Origin: Brachionus rotundiformis
Taxonomy: Eukaryota > Rotifera > Eurotatoria > Ploima > Brachionidae
Direction: 5' to 3'
Length of the DNA stretch: 64,000 nt
NCBI GenBank assembly: GCA_016802295.1
Contig: JAESIW010000020.1
Span: forward strand, 3,621,258 to 3,685,257
The first letter of the stretch is position 1; every line of letters starts with the position of its first letter. The notes under the pieces were generated by a model that searched no databases, had not been told where the DNA came from, and saw nothing but the letters and a program-made list of their open reading frames with translations. Made by a program: the position numbers and the translations under genes. Shown one piece after another: positions 20,527-33,726 of the stretch.

Positions 20527-23500
20527 ATCTAAACGAATAATTTTAGCAACAAAAAAGCACCTGTTGTTAATTTGAATTTTTTTTTAAAAACTCATCTATA
20601 TACTCACTTGAAAAATAAATGCTATAAATTAAAATTTTAATTGAATTTCTTATCTTTTTTAAATGCTTATTTTTTAAATCTTCAAATAGCCTGGCTTTGG
20701 AGAATAGGAACACTGATAAATAAAGATAAAACAAGTAGATAAGAATTTTGTTTTCTTTTTTCTGTGTTGAATTCTAAAACAGCTTATCTTGTTTGTTTGA
20801 ATTTTTGAATTTTTAAATGATTCAAAACTTAAAAATGATCTTCTATTTATAGTTTTTTTTCGGCTTTAGTCCTAGCTCAGGCCTATACACTAAAGAGCAG
20901 TAAACAAAAGCGTTTAAAATTGTTTAGAATTTGATATAGATAATTTTTAAATTGCTCGATTAAAATTAGAAAAAATTTATCTCATTTTGACAGTCTGTTA
21001 TGGATATCTAAATCTCTTTCTAATGATGTGTGTCCGAAATAAGATAAATCGCTACAATTTTCTTGAATACATTTGTAAACAAATCGACTCACAAACAATT
21101 TTAATCATTTTAAAATAAATTAAAAATAATAACATTTTTGATATATTACCGGTCATGAAAATCAAGCGGTCAATTTCTTACTTACCTTTTCAAGCATTTA
21201 CCTTTTGAACAGGTTGTAAATTAAAACTTCGATTCGCTTAGCTTAAAATCAAATGCTTTAAGTTGTGGAAATTCTATACTTTCTTTAATTAAAATAGATA
21301 ATTTTTTTTATTATTTAGCTTTTTGGGAACAATCTATGCAAAAAATATCACCTGCTTTTTTATTTGTTTAGCAATAAAATTTTGTTAAACCAAATTTTAT
21401 CTTATTTATTTTAATTATCCTAAACAGAAATTGTTTCGCAGTTAGTTTAACAGTTAAACCAATACATGGTCACAATACCCTTACTTTAGTGCTTGTCTTT
21501 TAATAGAGTAATTTAACTTGCTTTTATGGACAAATATCTAAATAGCGATAAAATTTTTCAATTATATCAAAAAGTAAATATCTAAATTTAAAACAAGATT
21601 AATACTTGCTATCATCAAAGACGTCCCTAAATTTCAGTCAGTTTTAAAACTTTGAAAACAATTTAGTCCAATGCTAAGTGTAGACCAGTGTAATTGACTT
21701 GAATACCAGACAGGTGGTTACATGAATGGCGTCAAATTTATGACTATTTTATCTATAGACAGGACGTTAAGGAGATTTATCGACCCTAATTGTTAAACTC
21801 TTCTATTCTAGTAATTAAAATTTTGACCCAGTTCAAATTTCCATCAGAAATTTTTTTTTTCAGATAAAAAAATTTATCATAATTCTATCCCTTGAGTAAA
21901 TCATAAATAGACTTCCTGGATTTTTTAATATTATTATAGTTGTTAAACAAAATAAAATCTATCTAATAAGCTTGCTAGCAAAATTTTATCAAATGATTAG
22001 ATAACACATGCTCAATTAAAACAGGAAATAAGACTGTAGATACGGTAATAAATTAAGTAAAATACATACAACATCTAAAATTATATACGATTCTAATTTT
22101 TGTGATAAATTAGAGATTTAAAATATAATCACTAAAATGAAGAATTATTGTATATAAAAATTTTAGATCGAGTATGATAGAAAATTAATAAATAAAGCAC
22201 TGGGTCAATTTGACTTTTAAAGTAAAAATCAGAGCTGCTCAAATAGATAATTCATATCTAATTCTAAAGTACTAGTACAAATAAAAGATAGACGGGTAAT
22301 ACAAAGTTTTCTTTTCTAAGGACAAAAATTTTATCCGATTAAAAAAATATGAAAATAGATAGATAACATTTTTATTTTGAAAAATTCTTCAAATATTATT
22401 TGGTTACGGGAATTAAACAAATAATAAAGATAGTTTTTTTATCAATCTTTGGAAAGTTGGAGTATCTAATGTCTAGTTTAACAGTTAAGAAAAAAAAATT
22501 AACCGATAGAATCGAAAAAATTGAGATATTAATTGCTTTTAAACAGTAAAACAAATTTTAATATTTATTTTTGATTATTTTTATCAAATATCAAGTATAA
22601 TTTAAATAATAAAATTTTTCAATAAAAATATCGTTTATTTTAATTCTTGAAAATAATTAAAAAAAATTTAAATTTTCAAATTTTAAAATAATCAGAAGAT
22701 ATTAAGCAAATAAAAATTCTAAAATTAGTATGATTCTCAACAAATAAGTATAGTCTGTCTTGTCTAAATCAAGCGTTTAAAAAAATGAATTTTTCAAATT
22801 CTTATCATTTGTCAATTATTTAATCAAAACCTAAATTAAACGACTGGAAGGAAGGACTTAGTACTCATTCCGATTGACCAAGGTTCTGCCTAAATTATGT
22901 ATTTAAAATATGGTTAATTCGATTTTTAATAAACTCGATTCAGTTATTATAGATGATATAGCTAAGTTGTCCTTTAACTACGATGAAATTATTCAAAAAA
23001 ACATAAAAATTCAAATAAAATAACTTTTTTTGATCTAAATTAATTTTTTTATTAATTTAAAAATCAAAAATATTAATTTGATAAAATTAAATATTAAAAT
23101 TTTTTACTACTTGATCTAACAATAACGAATGTAAAAGAAATCTTTAAAATTTCAAAATTAAAATTGAATTTTTTCAAAAAAAAAAATTAAAATAAAGAAT
23201 CATTATTAAAAAGGTCAAATAAAAGCTAACCGCGTTCCAATTTTAATATTGTTAAAGAGAAAATTTTGCGGCAAGCATGCTTTGGAGTCTTCCAAAGTAG
23301 AAATATGTCAGCTCGATGCCTCTAAATCCAGCTTGGTAAAAAATAATAAAAAAGCAATATAATAAATATGAAGATAAAACTTAATATGAAACTTAATAGG
23401 TGGAGTAAGTCCTTAAGCTCAATGGTCAATAAAGACCTTGTTAAATTTCTCTTGAAAGTCTTGGATCTGCTTTTGATTTTATCCATTGTCGAAACTTCAA

Positions 23501-23897
23501 TGGCACAGGGAATTAAGACGATCTTCGTTGCTACATTTAGTCCACTCTTGCCATAAACTTAATATTTTTCAAGATTGAAAAAAAAATTCCATTACCACCT
23601 AAATGTATCTTGTACTACATTAAATTATCTTTATTATTTCAATTTTAAGTTATTAAACTTAAATATTTTAATCATAAAATTAAAAGAATAATTAAAAATA
23701 ATACTAAACAAACCAAAAAAATCTGTCAAACAAACAGAAACTAAGATCTTGTTGACAAGTTCGAATTTCAAATGAATTAAAATTAATTTTAAATCTCATA
23801 TATTTTAAGTTGATCGAAAAAACTTTAAAGTTTACTTTACAAATTTAAACAAAAACAAACGCTATTAAATACAATAAATAATCGGCTTATAAACAAA
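20527..23897. other. Long intergenic stretch; presumably holds the pri-miR-281 promoter
   Basis: No protein gene is recognised. The pri-miRNA promoter should lie to the right of 20526. A somewhat GC-richer patch at 23255-23560 has short frames on both strands but no splice-consistent gene or known domain. Confidence 0.4.
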
Positions 23898-26800
23898 TTA
23901 TCTAAAAAAACTTTTTATTTTTGACTTTTTAATTGATTGCTCATTTGAGCTCGATTTTCTCTTATTTTTACATTTATCCTTGCTATTCAACCATTTATTA
24001 GCTTGGGCATTTTCTTGACCATTTGTGGCTGCAAAGTTTGAACGCACATTAAGACGTGGCTCGTTTTTGGTCTCAAAAGGCCCTTTTAAATTCGAATAAT
24101 GCTGAAATATTTTTAAAAATTCGTCACCTTTGTAATTATTAAATATTGCCTCTGTATAGCCTGTGATACCCAGTAATGATTGCTTATTAGTTGGTAATTG
24201 AGCAAGCATTTCTTGAACCATTTTTCTGGTAAATATAAGATTAACATTTTCTATTTTATGCTCAATTCCAAGCGACTTTATCAAGCGTTTTAGCTCACCT
24301 TTGCACCGATTCAGAATTGAATTGAATTCTTCTGATGATTTTTGCTTATTTTTGGACTGATTATCACTTAAAATTTCCTCAACATCACTTTCTTCAGAGA
24401 CCTCCTTGTTTTCGAATTTTGAATCATTAATTTTATTTTGCTTGTTTTCATTTTCAATTAACTCAAATTCAAATTTAAATGATTTTTGGTTAAAAATCTC
24501 AGAAATTTTTGGACCAGGTCTGACATAACACGCAACAGTATCTGAATGTTTGATTACTTTAAGTTCTTCTTTTAGGTATCCTGAGAAAACAAGCTTTCTT
24601 AAAAGCCTTTCAATGTCAGATTTTTTGAATTGTTCCATTTTGGAATGAAATTCCAAACTATGATGATTTTTTTCAATTATTTTACTGTTAAGAGAACCCT
24701 TTAGGATGTCAGATAAATGAAGTAAGGTGATGTCTTCGCGGTGGCAAATTTGTTTTATAGAATTGCAAATGATTTTAACTTTTTCTGTCAAATCAATCGA
24801 TTTGGATTTTTTTGTCTCAAGAAGCTTACAATTGTCGCATATTGTATTCATTCTGGAACGAATGCATTTTTCTCGATTAAATATTTCGCCAAAATATTCC
24901 AATATCTGTGCTCGTCGACAATCAGTCTGATTGTCACAATATTGAGCAACGCGACGAATGTTATCTACATGAGTTTCATAGGCTGTTGAGTTTTTATTCT
25001 GGAATTCAGCTGAAATGATTCGGAGCCATCTTTGTCGATCTTGGTTGTTGAAAAATAAAATACAAAGAGCTTTTGATCCATCTCGACCAGCTCTTCCAGA
25101 CTCTTGATAGTAGCCTTCTAAAGATTTAGGAAGGCTCAAGTGAATAACATATCTTACATCACTATATATTAATGGAAAAATTAATTTAAGATTTTATTTA
25201 AAGCGATTTATTAAAACGTAAAAATAAATTGATGATAAAACAAGAAAGAAATTTATCACAAAGAGTTGCCAAGAAGACCAACAATTGAGACATTGGCATC
25301 TAGATGGGTATTAATCCAAATATAATTTTTCAATAATACAGTGATTAAGTAAAATTAAAAACTATAACAGATAAACAAAACTGAAAAATATATTTGCTTT
25401 TAAATACCTATTTGAAAGTTAATCTAAGAGTTAAAAACCGAATAAAATTAATTATTCTAGATTTAAAGTTACAGCTTAAAGTGAATAAATTAAAAAATTG
25501 ATTTACCAACAAAATGATTAAATTGTAGATAATTATTTTATAATCGAAAAATTAAAACAAAACTCAAACTTTTAAAAATTAAAAAAAGTATAAAATAATT
25601 AGTTGAAATGCGTAAAAAATGGTTAAAAAATATACAAATAAAATTAAAATAATTTATTTTAAATCAAAAATTTTCTTAAAAAAAAAATTTTGAAACCTTA
25701 ATGTTTTGATTGACTAACTAGTATTTAAGATCAAAGGAAAAAAATGAAGATTTTAGAAAAATATTGAAATCCTTTTTCCTTGCCAAAAAAAATCTTTAAA
25801 TTGATTAAAAATTTTAATGAACAAATTATTCATATAATTGATCACATAAAATTTGGAGCCAATTTGAAGTAAAATTAAGAAAAAGAAAAGATATTCGAAA
25901 TGAACAGATTAGTAGATTAAATTCAAAAATTATTTCTAATTAAAAAAAAAACCTCTGAAAATAATAAAAGTTAAAAAATTCGTGTTTAAGAATGATAATT
26001 TAAGACTAAATACCCAAAAATAAAAATAAAATTAAATTAAATTGACTACTCACGGCTTATCAATTCCCATTCCGAAAGCAATTGTTGCACAAACCACTTT
26101 ACAATCAATGTTATTTGTCCATTTATGCTGAATTTGTTGACGCTTCTGGTCATCCATTCCGGCATGATATGGCAATGCTTTTATTTGTCTCTTTCTCAAA
26201 AATTCACTCACTTGTTCACACTCGTTTCTCGAAATGCAGTAAACAATACCGCTTTTGTTCGGATACTTGTTTTTGATCAGTTCGGATATTTTCTCCAAAG
26301 CAGCACCATTGCTCGTCTTGTACTCTACTTGGTACTGTAGGTTCTCTCTATTGAAGCTTTGCATAAAAAACACACACTTTTGGTTATTTGTGGGCAATGC
26401 GTTCATGCTAACTGACATGTAGTGTCTATTGCTCAACTTGCTTTCCAATTTGTTCATTTGGTTATTTTGAACATTGGTGACAAATGCGCTCTTAAAGCCC
26501 GCATTGTTCAACGAAGCTGTCTCGCTCACACTCAGCTTCATTTGCATCAAAATGTCATTTCTGACCCTTGGCGTTGCAGTCGCTGTCAAAAGCATGCACG
26601 GAACATTTGGCATCAAAGTAAATCTCAACTCGCCTATTTTCTTGTAATCTGTGCGAAAGTCATGACCCCACTGGGACACACAATGAGCTTCGTCAATAAC
26701 CAATCTGGCTATCATGCCTCGATTGTACAAGTTCATTACCACGTTTCTCAATTTACAACTATTGTTCAACTTTTCTGGCGTAATGTACACAAGTTTGTAC

Positions 26801-28047
26801 TTTGGCTCTTGTTTTACCAATTCCTTGTAAACATAATCGCATTCAGATGAGTCTACATCGCTCAACATGTGACACGCACTCAAACCAAGTGCGTTTAGCT
26901 TTTGAACTTGGTCAATAATCAAACTCTTCAATGGCGATACCACAAATGTAACACCTTTCGATATCACTGCTGGCAACTGATAACACAATGACTTGCCTCC
27001 TCCAGTTGGCATCAAAATAAACACATTCATTCCCAGCAGAGCTGCATTTACTGCCTCGAATTGTTGCGGACGAAAATGCTTCAGTCCAAACGATTGGCGA
27101 AATTTGGCCATCATTTCGTCTGTATGCTCGTACTCCAATGATCTAAATTGGTACGAACAATCTCTTATATCATTAAATAACCAGTTGATTTTTTCATATT
27201 TTTCCAATTCTGGTATAAAAACACCTTTTATCTGTTGATTATTTGACATTTGCTCATTTTGATTCCTTGAATCAACTGAATCAAAGTCAAAGTCCTCAAT
27301 AACACACAGGTCATCGTCATCTTCCAACTCAATATTCTGTAATTTTTTTAATTTTGAATCTTTTTTTCCATTTGAACCATCATTTTTAATGTCTTTGTTT
27401 CTTTTATCTTGTTTTTCAATAGCTCTTTTTTCGATTTCATCTATTAAATCAATGTCTAGTTCATCTGATTCATCTTTTTTGAAATTACATCCGGCACATG
27501 GTATTTTCTTTACAATGCAGCTATAGCAAGAAGCATGTCCACATTCATCTATTAGTCTTCTTTGAGAACTTTTTGAACTATATTTACATTTACATGAAGG
27601 ACATAATTGATTATCATCATCAATCTTTTTAAAATCATTTTTCAATAATATATTTTCTTTTGAATTTTTTTCTTGACTTTAATTCAATTTTAATAAAAGT
27701 TTCTTTACAATTTCTTTTAAATAAAATTACACCAAAGGTTTAACTGTAGCTATCGGCTTTTGAGGAAGAAATATATTTTCTTTATCCGACTCCCTGATTT
27801 CGTTCATAACCTAATCATCATCAAAATGTTTATATTTTTACTTATCCTGGTCAATTTTATTATTTCTTACTAAATCAGAATTTATTTTATGATTTTTCGT
27901 GATGTCATTTTTATTTTTTGAGACATGATTTTCTTTATTTGATTTATTTTGAACATTATTCTCATTACTTCTCGGCTCTTTGTTAAAATTTGAATCGCTT
28001 CTTATATTTATTGAGGTCGACAATTTAAATTTGAATTTACGGTCCAT
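23898..28047 (-). CDS. BLM: RecQ/BLM-family DNA helicase, copy 1
   Basis: Exons 28047-27842, 27676-26054 and 25161-23898 join in phase to 1030 aa. BLM-type RecQ helicases unwind branched DNA and dissolve double Holliday junctions 3'-5'. In order: a basic N-terminus (MDRKFKFKLS), a RING-like Cys/His finger (CPSCKCKY, CGHASCYSC, CAGC), an acidic linker, and the helicase core with FRPQQFEAVNAALLGMNVF, Walker A TGGGKS, DEAH (VIDEAHCVSQWGHDFR), LLTATATPR, IVYCISRNECE and QESGRAGRDG. A Zn-binding/RQC region follows (CDNQTDCRRAQILEYFGE, CDNCK), then an HRDC domain (about 24340-24100) and a basic tail ending KKSKIKSFFR. The start was chosen by alignment with copy 2 (MERKFVFK). The exon 1/2 junction is less certain than the others. 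Core exon 26054-27336 is nearly identical to copy 2; the remainder is diverged. Confidence 0.93.
26027..27336 (-). repeat. Near-identical inverted-repeat arm, left (shared BLM core)
   Basis: This stretch is the reverse complement of 30699-32000 with very few differences. I noted one Asp/Glu change, one Leu/Phe change at the outer edge and one silent AGA/AGG difference. Identity starts abruptly inside the acidic linker and ends about 18-20 bp into the following intron, after gtgagtagtcaatttaattt. Both sides diverge at once. Such edges are typical of a gene-conversion tract. Confidence 0.9.
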
Positions 28048-28224
28048 TATTTTAAAATTCTTGAACAATAATAATTTTTTTTCAAATTAAAGATATTTTT
28101 TCAATTCCAAGCATAATAAACTATTCATTTTTAAAATTGTAAAATAATTTTTAAAAAATTAAAAATTTATTTGGATATTTTGGATTTATTTTTGCCAATA
28201 AATGTTGTAAATATTTTCAGTTAA
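28048..28224. promoter_or_regulatory. 177-bp head-to-head spacer between the two BLM genes
   Basis: The start codons of the two BLM copies face outward across this AT-rich spacer, so one bidirectional promoter probably drives both. No named element is visible. The arrangement fits an inverted duplication whose axis lies here. Confidence 0.5.
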
Positions 28225-31200
28225 ATGGAAAGAAAGTTTGTTTTTAAGAAGCCTGGAAAATCGTCTTCAGAGACTTGTACAAATCCCTCTCTTTCCTCTA
28301 TTGCTGCCATTAACTCTATCAAGAAAAATAATTTTACCAAACCATCGAACGAAAACCTACATTTCGTATCAAGTACGCCTAATTTGCTTAATACATATTC
28401 TTCCGACAACATAATATCTAAGTAAGTAAAAAATAACTTTCAGGTTATTAATTTTGAGGAATTATAAAGGTTTAATTAAATGAAGAACTCAATTTAGCCG
28501 ACAAAAGATTAGATAAATATATTCTTAAAATATTCTATCATACTTTTGTTTTTTTAATTAAAAAAATAATCAATTTTACTAAGTATTTTAATAATCAAAG
28601 ATTTAAATTTTTTAATATAAAATATGCAATATATAAATTTGTATAGAATATGATAATAAAAATTTACAATATTTTAAATATGGTATCGTTGGTAATTAAG
28701 ATTAATTTCCCAATAATTTAATCACGTTTATGTAAAAGCTATTTTCAGTTTTAGAGATTTTAATCTCGGTGTCGTCTGGAATTGGAATTTTTCTCTCCGT
28801 AATTTGTAGAAAATAGATGATACTTTATTTATTCTAGTGCCAATATGAAGTACTAAATTTATTCTCTTGAATTTTAGGGGAAGTCTAGTTTAAATCTACA
28901 TTCAAATGGATTAATTTCTTGACTAGTTTTGTCGCATTAATATTCAATCTTTTTTACAGTTTTTTTAACTTTTGCCACTCATATATTTGAGATGAATGAT
29001 TTAAAAAAAATACTTGAGTCATTAACTAATTTATTCAATATAATGAGTATTCTATGACAAAGATTTTTTAAAATAATTAAATTTTTGTGATTAAATTTAT
29101 TTGAATGATGATTTGAATTCATTTTTCTGGTTCAAAAATTTTATAATGAAAGTAATTTTTAATGTGATATAACCATAATTTTGGGAAAAATTATTTTAAA
29201 ATTCTAAGGGTTTAATTTTTACCGTAATGCCTTGCCCCCTAATGCATTGCACTTTAAACCAGAATTCTGGATTTTAATGCATGCATTTAACCCACTTTTT
29301 TTTCCAGATACGCTTCGACTAAAAATGCTGCAGTTAATGTCAAAATTTTGGTAAAAATGCCGCATTAAATATGTAAAAAATAATAAAAATTTTTATTATT
29401 AATTTTAATTTTTTTTATTTTTTAATTTTGATTATTTTTACATATTTAATGCGGCATTTTTACCAAAATTTTGACATTAACTGCAGCATTTTTAGTCGAA
29501 GCGTATCTGGAAAAAAAAGTGGGTTAAATGCAGCATTAAAATCCAGAATTCTGGTTTAAAGTGCAATGCATTAGGGGGCAAGGCATTACGGTAAAAATTA
29601 AATTTCATCAAAATATTTAAAAAAGTCTTATCTTAACTCTTTTAAGATCACATAAAAATTTTGATATCCTTTTAAAAAGATTTTTATTGTATTCATTTAG
29701 CAACTAAAATGAATCTAATTTTTTCAATTAAGAGACCATTGGTAATCCATTTCTTAAAAAATCAAATTATTTAACATTTAAATAATATCTGTAATACTAA
29801 TTTATTTTTTTATTTAATAAACCAATCTTTTTAGCAAAATTAGTAGCAAATCGGGATCGGAACTGATATCAAATTTAGAAAATGAAGATCAAAATAATTT
29901 CAAAAAGACAAATCAAAAATATGTAAAATCTGAATCTATGCACCCATTTTTTGATATTAAGAATAAAACGCCTGTAAAAATCACATCAAAAAGTTTGGAT
30001 TTTGAATACGAGGACGAAAAAGATTTTATAAAAGATATCAAAAAAGATTCAAAACACATTGAAAAATCTGATATTGATACCAAATTTTCGTATTTAAACA
30101 ATTCAGTCATCAAAAATGAAGATATAAAAAACTCAGATAAAAAAATTCAAAAACCAAAAGATGATTCGTTTATTGATCATAAAGAATCCTGTCCATCATG
30201 CAAATGCAAATATACTCCAAGTGGAGCTAAAAGGCGACTGATCGATGCTTGCGATCACGGGGCATGCTTTAGTTGCGTAATGAAGCAGGTAAAATGCGTA
30301 GTGTGCGACAAAATGGCTACAAATGAGCAAAGTAATCAAGATAAAATAATAAAAGAAATTGGTTTAAGCAAAGAGGATATGGAAAGTATATTAGAATCGC
30401 CGGAAAAAAAAACCATACCAGATATAATACCTGATTCGCCAATAATTTTAACTTCCAAAAAGACAATAATATCTGATTCAGAAGAAGAATTGGTCGATTT
30501 AAAACCTGTAAAAGTAAAATCGAGTTTAAAAGAATTCGAAAATATAGAAAAGATATCAAATCAGTTTAGAAAAGATGAAAAAAAGAAAAAAGATGATATT
30601 GAAATAGTTGAACTTGAAAATGATTTTAAGACATTAAATAATACCTCTACACAAATGCCGAGCAAAAAAAAAGATAATAGTTTTAAAGAGTTTGAAAATA
30701 TTGAGTTCGAAGATGACGATGACCTGTGTGTTATTGAGGACTTTGACTTTGATTCAGTTGATTCAAGGAATCAAAATGACCAAATGTCAAATAATCAACA
30801 GATAAAAGGTGTTTTTATACCAGAATTGGAAAAATATGAAAAAATCAACTGGTTATTTAATGATATAAGAGATTGTTCGTACCAATTTAGATCATTGGAG
30901 TACGAGCATACAGACGAAATGATGGCCAAGTTTCGCCAATCGTTTGGACTGAAGCATTTTCGTCCGCAACAATTCGAGGCAGTAAATGCAGCTCTGCTGG
31001 GAATGAATGTGTTTATTTTGATGCCAACTGGAGGAGGCAAGTCATTGTGTTATCAGTTGCCAGCAGTGATATCGAAAGGTGTTACATTTGTGGTATCGCC
31101 ATTGAAGAGTTTGATTATTGACCAAGTTCAAAAGCTAAACGCACTTGGTTTGAGTGCGTGTCACATGTTGAGCGATGTAGACTCATCTGAATGCGATTAT

Positions 31201-33726
31201 GTTTACAAGGAATTGGTAAAACAAGAGCCAAAGTACAAACTTGTGTACATTACGCCAGAAAAGTTGAACAATAGTTGTAAATTGAGAAACGTGGTAATGA
31301 ACTTGTACAATCGAGGCATGATAGCCAGATTGGTTATTGACGAAGCTCATTGTGTGTCCCAGTGGGGTCATGACTTTCGCACAGATTACAAGAAAATAGG
31401 CGAGTTGAGATTTACTTTGATGCCAAATGTTCCGTGCATGCTTTTGACAGCGACTGCAACGCCAAGGGTCAGGAATGACATTTTGATGCAAATGAAGCTG
31501 AGTGTGAGCGAGACAGCTTCGTTGAACAATGCGGGCTTTAAGAGCGCATTTGTCACCAATGTTCAAAATAACCAAATGAACAAATTGGAAAGCAAGTTGA
31601 GCAATAGACACTACATGTCAGTTAGCATGAACGCATTGCCCACAAATAACCAAAAGTGTGTGTTTTTTATGCAAAGCTTCAATAGAGAGAACCTACAGTA
31701 CCAAGTAGAGTACAAGACGAGCAATGGTGCTGCTTTGGAGAAAATATCCGAACTGATCAAAAACAAGTATCCGAACAAAAGCGGTATTGTTTACTGCATT
31801 TCGAGAAACGAGTGTGAACAAGTGAGTGAATTTTTGAGAAAGAGACAAATAAAAGCATTGCCATATCATGCCGGAATGGATGACCAGAAGCGTCAACAAA
31901 TTCAGCATAAATGGACAAATAACATTGATTGTAAAGTGGTTTGTGCAACCATTGCTTTCGGAATGGGAATTGATAAGCCGTGAGTAGTCAATTTAATTTT
32001 TTTTTATTTTTTTATTAACTTAATAATTATTTTACAAATAGTGAGTTTATTAAATATTCATTAATTACTTAGTTGTTAATTTTGAATATTTTTTTATCTC
32101 TAATTATTTTTATTCGTCACCAACAAATTTCAGACAGTTGGCATATGTTTTTTTTCTTATAGAATTTTATTAATCAAAATATTGGTTTAATAGTCTAAAT
32201 TTCTTTCGAAAATTATAATTGTAATTTAAGTTTTTTCTATAATTTTTAAAAACATAAGTTTAAATTAAATTTTCAATTCTAAAATATAAGAAATTTTAAG
32301 TGATGTGCGCTATGTGGTTCACTTGGGCTTGCCAAAGTCATTGGAAGGATATTACCAAGAATCAGGTAGAGCAGGTCGAGATGGTGCTGTGTCTTTGTGC
32401 CTTCTGTTTTATAATAATCAAGATAGACACAAGTGGCTGCGTCTAATGCAGAATGAACAACGAGGTTCCACTTACAACCCAGTGGCTTATAAAACACATG
32501 TTGATAATATTTATCGAATGGCTCAGTATTGTGACAATCGAACAGATTGTCGCAGAGCCCAAATTTTGGAGTATTTTGGTGAAAGATTTGACAGAAAAAA
32601 ATGCATCGAATCTAAAATGAAAACAATCTGTGACAATTGTGAACTATTTGCAGCTAATAAGTGTTCATTAGTTGATATTACTTCTGATGCTTCGACCATA
32701 TGTCGCGGAATCCAACAACTTTCTGTCAAAGATGACATCACATTGCTTCATTTATCCGAAATTCTCAAAGGCTCCATGAACTCAAAGATTACTGAAAAGG
32801 GTCACCAAAATTTGGAAATGCACGCCAAACTGTCTAAATATAAAAAAAATGATATTGAACGAATAGTTCGAAAGCTAGTTTTTATGGGATTCCTGAAAGA
32901 AGATGTCAAAATTTTGCAGCATTCAGACACTGTAGCTTCTTATATTAAAGTGGGTCCTCGGGCTAACCAACTTTTCAATAACTCTGGAACGAAAATCGAA
33001 TTCGAATTTATCGATGATGGAACCAAAGTGAGCAAAAAAGGTAAAGTAGTTGATGATCCAGGATCTGATGATGATCAAAACTCATCTAAAGCTAAGAAAA
33101 ATAAACTTAGCGACTCTTCAGCCATAAATAGAATTCTTCTACGTTGCCAAAGTGATATTAAACGTCTTATAAAATCAATTGGTAGTGAAAAAAGCGTCAA
33201 AAACATGAGCAGTTTGTTTACGCCTAAAATGTTAAGTGAAATGCTGACCCGTTTGCCAGAGACCAAAGAAGATTTATTGGGTATCACTGGTTACACTCAA
33301 TCGGTGTTCAATAATTATAAGGGAGAAGAGTTTTTAACCATCTTTCAGCATTATGCCAAGATAAAGAGGGAAATACAGCAAGAGGAAATTAAATTGATGG
33401 AACAAAAACAGATCGAAAAGGCCAAAGCAAGGGCCATTCAATCCCAAGCTTGTTACAAAAATAACAAGACTTATGGCTTAATTGATGAAAATAAAGTGAC
33501 CGATATTGATTTTGATTCATCCAAGTGCTGGAATAGTAAGTCTAGTGGATCGAGTTTCAAGGAAACGAATTATAAAAGGAAAAATTATTCCAAAAATTAT
33601 CCCAATAATAAAAAAGCAAAGACAACTTATGATAATAATGATGAAAATAGCAGCAATTATTTTAATTCGAATCAAAAAAAGAAATATTTTTTTAAAAATA
33701 AAAATAAGTTTAAGAAAAAATATTAA
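28225..33726 (+). CDS. BLM: RecQ/BLM-family DNA helicase, copy 2
   Basis: Exons 28225-28421, 29835-31979 and 32301-33726 total 3768 nt and 1255 aa, closer to human BLM (1417 aa) than copy 1. Order: N-terminal basic motif MERKFVFKKPG; a charged region; a RING-like finger (CPSCKCKY, CDHGACFSC, CVVC); a long acidic/Lys linker absent from copy 1; the helicase core with TGGGKS, DEAH and LLTATA; RQC (CDNRTDCRRAQILEYFGE, CDNCE); HRDC (about 33120-33360); and a Lys/Asn-rich tail suited to a nuclear signal. Between LLTATATPR and SFNRENLQY there are about 45 extra residues compared with animal BLM, also present in copy 1. Intron 1 carries a young palindromic MITE. Helicase motifs are intact, so both copies should be active. 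Confidence 0.95.
29211..29602. mobile_element. Palindromic MITE/foldback element in BLM copy 2 intron 1
   Basis: Two arms of about 170 bp are almost perfect reverse complements: accgtaatgccttgccccct at 29221 mirrors agggggcaaggcattacggt at 29573-29592. A short AT-rich centre lies at about 29385-29430. I see only single-base differences between arms, for example near 29280, which implies a recent insertion or arm conversion. Both ends carry TTAA (29212-29215 and 29598-29601), which would fit a piggyBac-type target duplication. It encodes no protein. Confidence 0.85.
30699..32000 (+). repeat. Near-identical inverted-repeat arm, right (shared BLM core)
   Basis: Partner of 26027-27336 in inverted orientation. 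It covers the end of the acidic linker, the complete RecA-like helicase core exon and about 20 bp of the following intron. Flanking coding parts (finger region before, RQC/HRDC after) are clearly diverged paralogues. Confidence 0.9.

Noticed and set aside
23368..23556. 62-codon plus-strand frame in a GC-richer patch
   Set aside because: No known domain or splice-consistent neighbours; the opposite strand is open too, so the coding strand cannot be decided.
26422..26850. 142-codon frame antisense to the BLM core, present in both copies (also 31183-31611)
   Set aside because: It is conserved only because the two helicase cores are near-identical; the helicase frame fully explains the sequence.
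27733..27810. Coding-like 78-bp stretch (NEIRESDKENIFLPQKPIA) with acceptor and donor in BLM copy 1 intron 1
   Set aside because: Its open frame needs phase 0, but exon 1 ends in phase 2; joining gives an immediate stop. It could be an exon only with another first exon.
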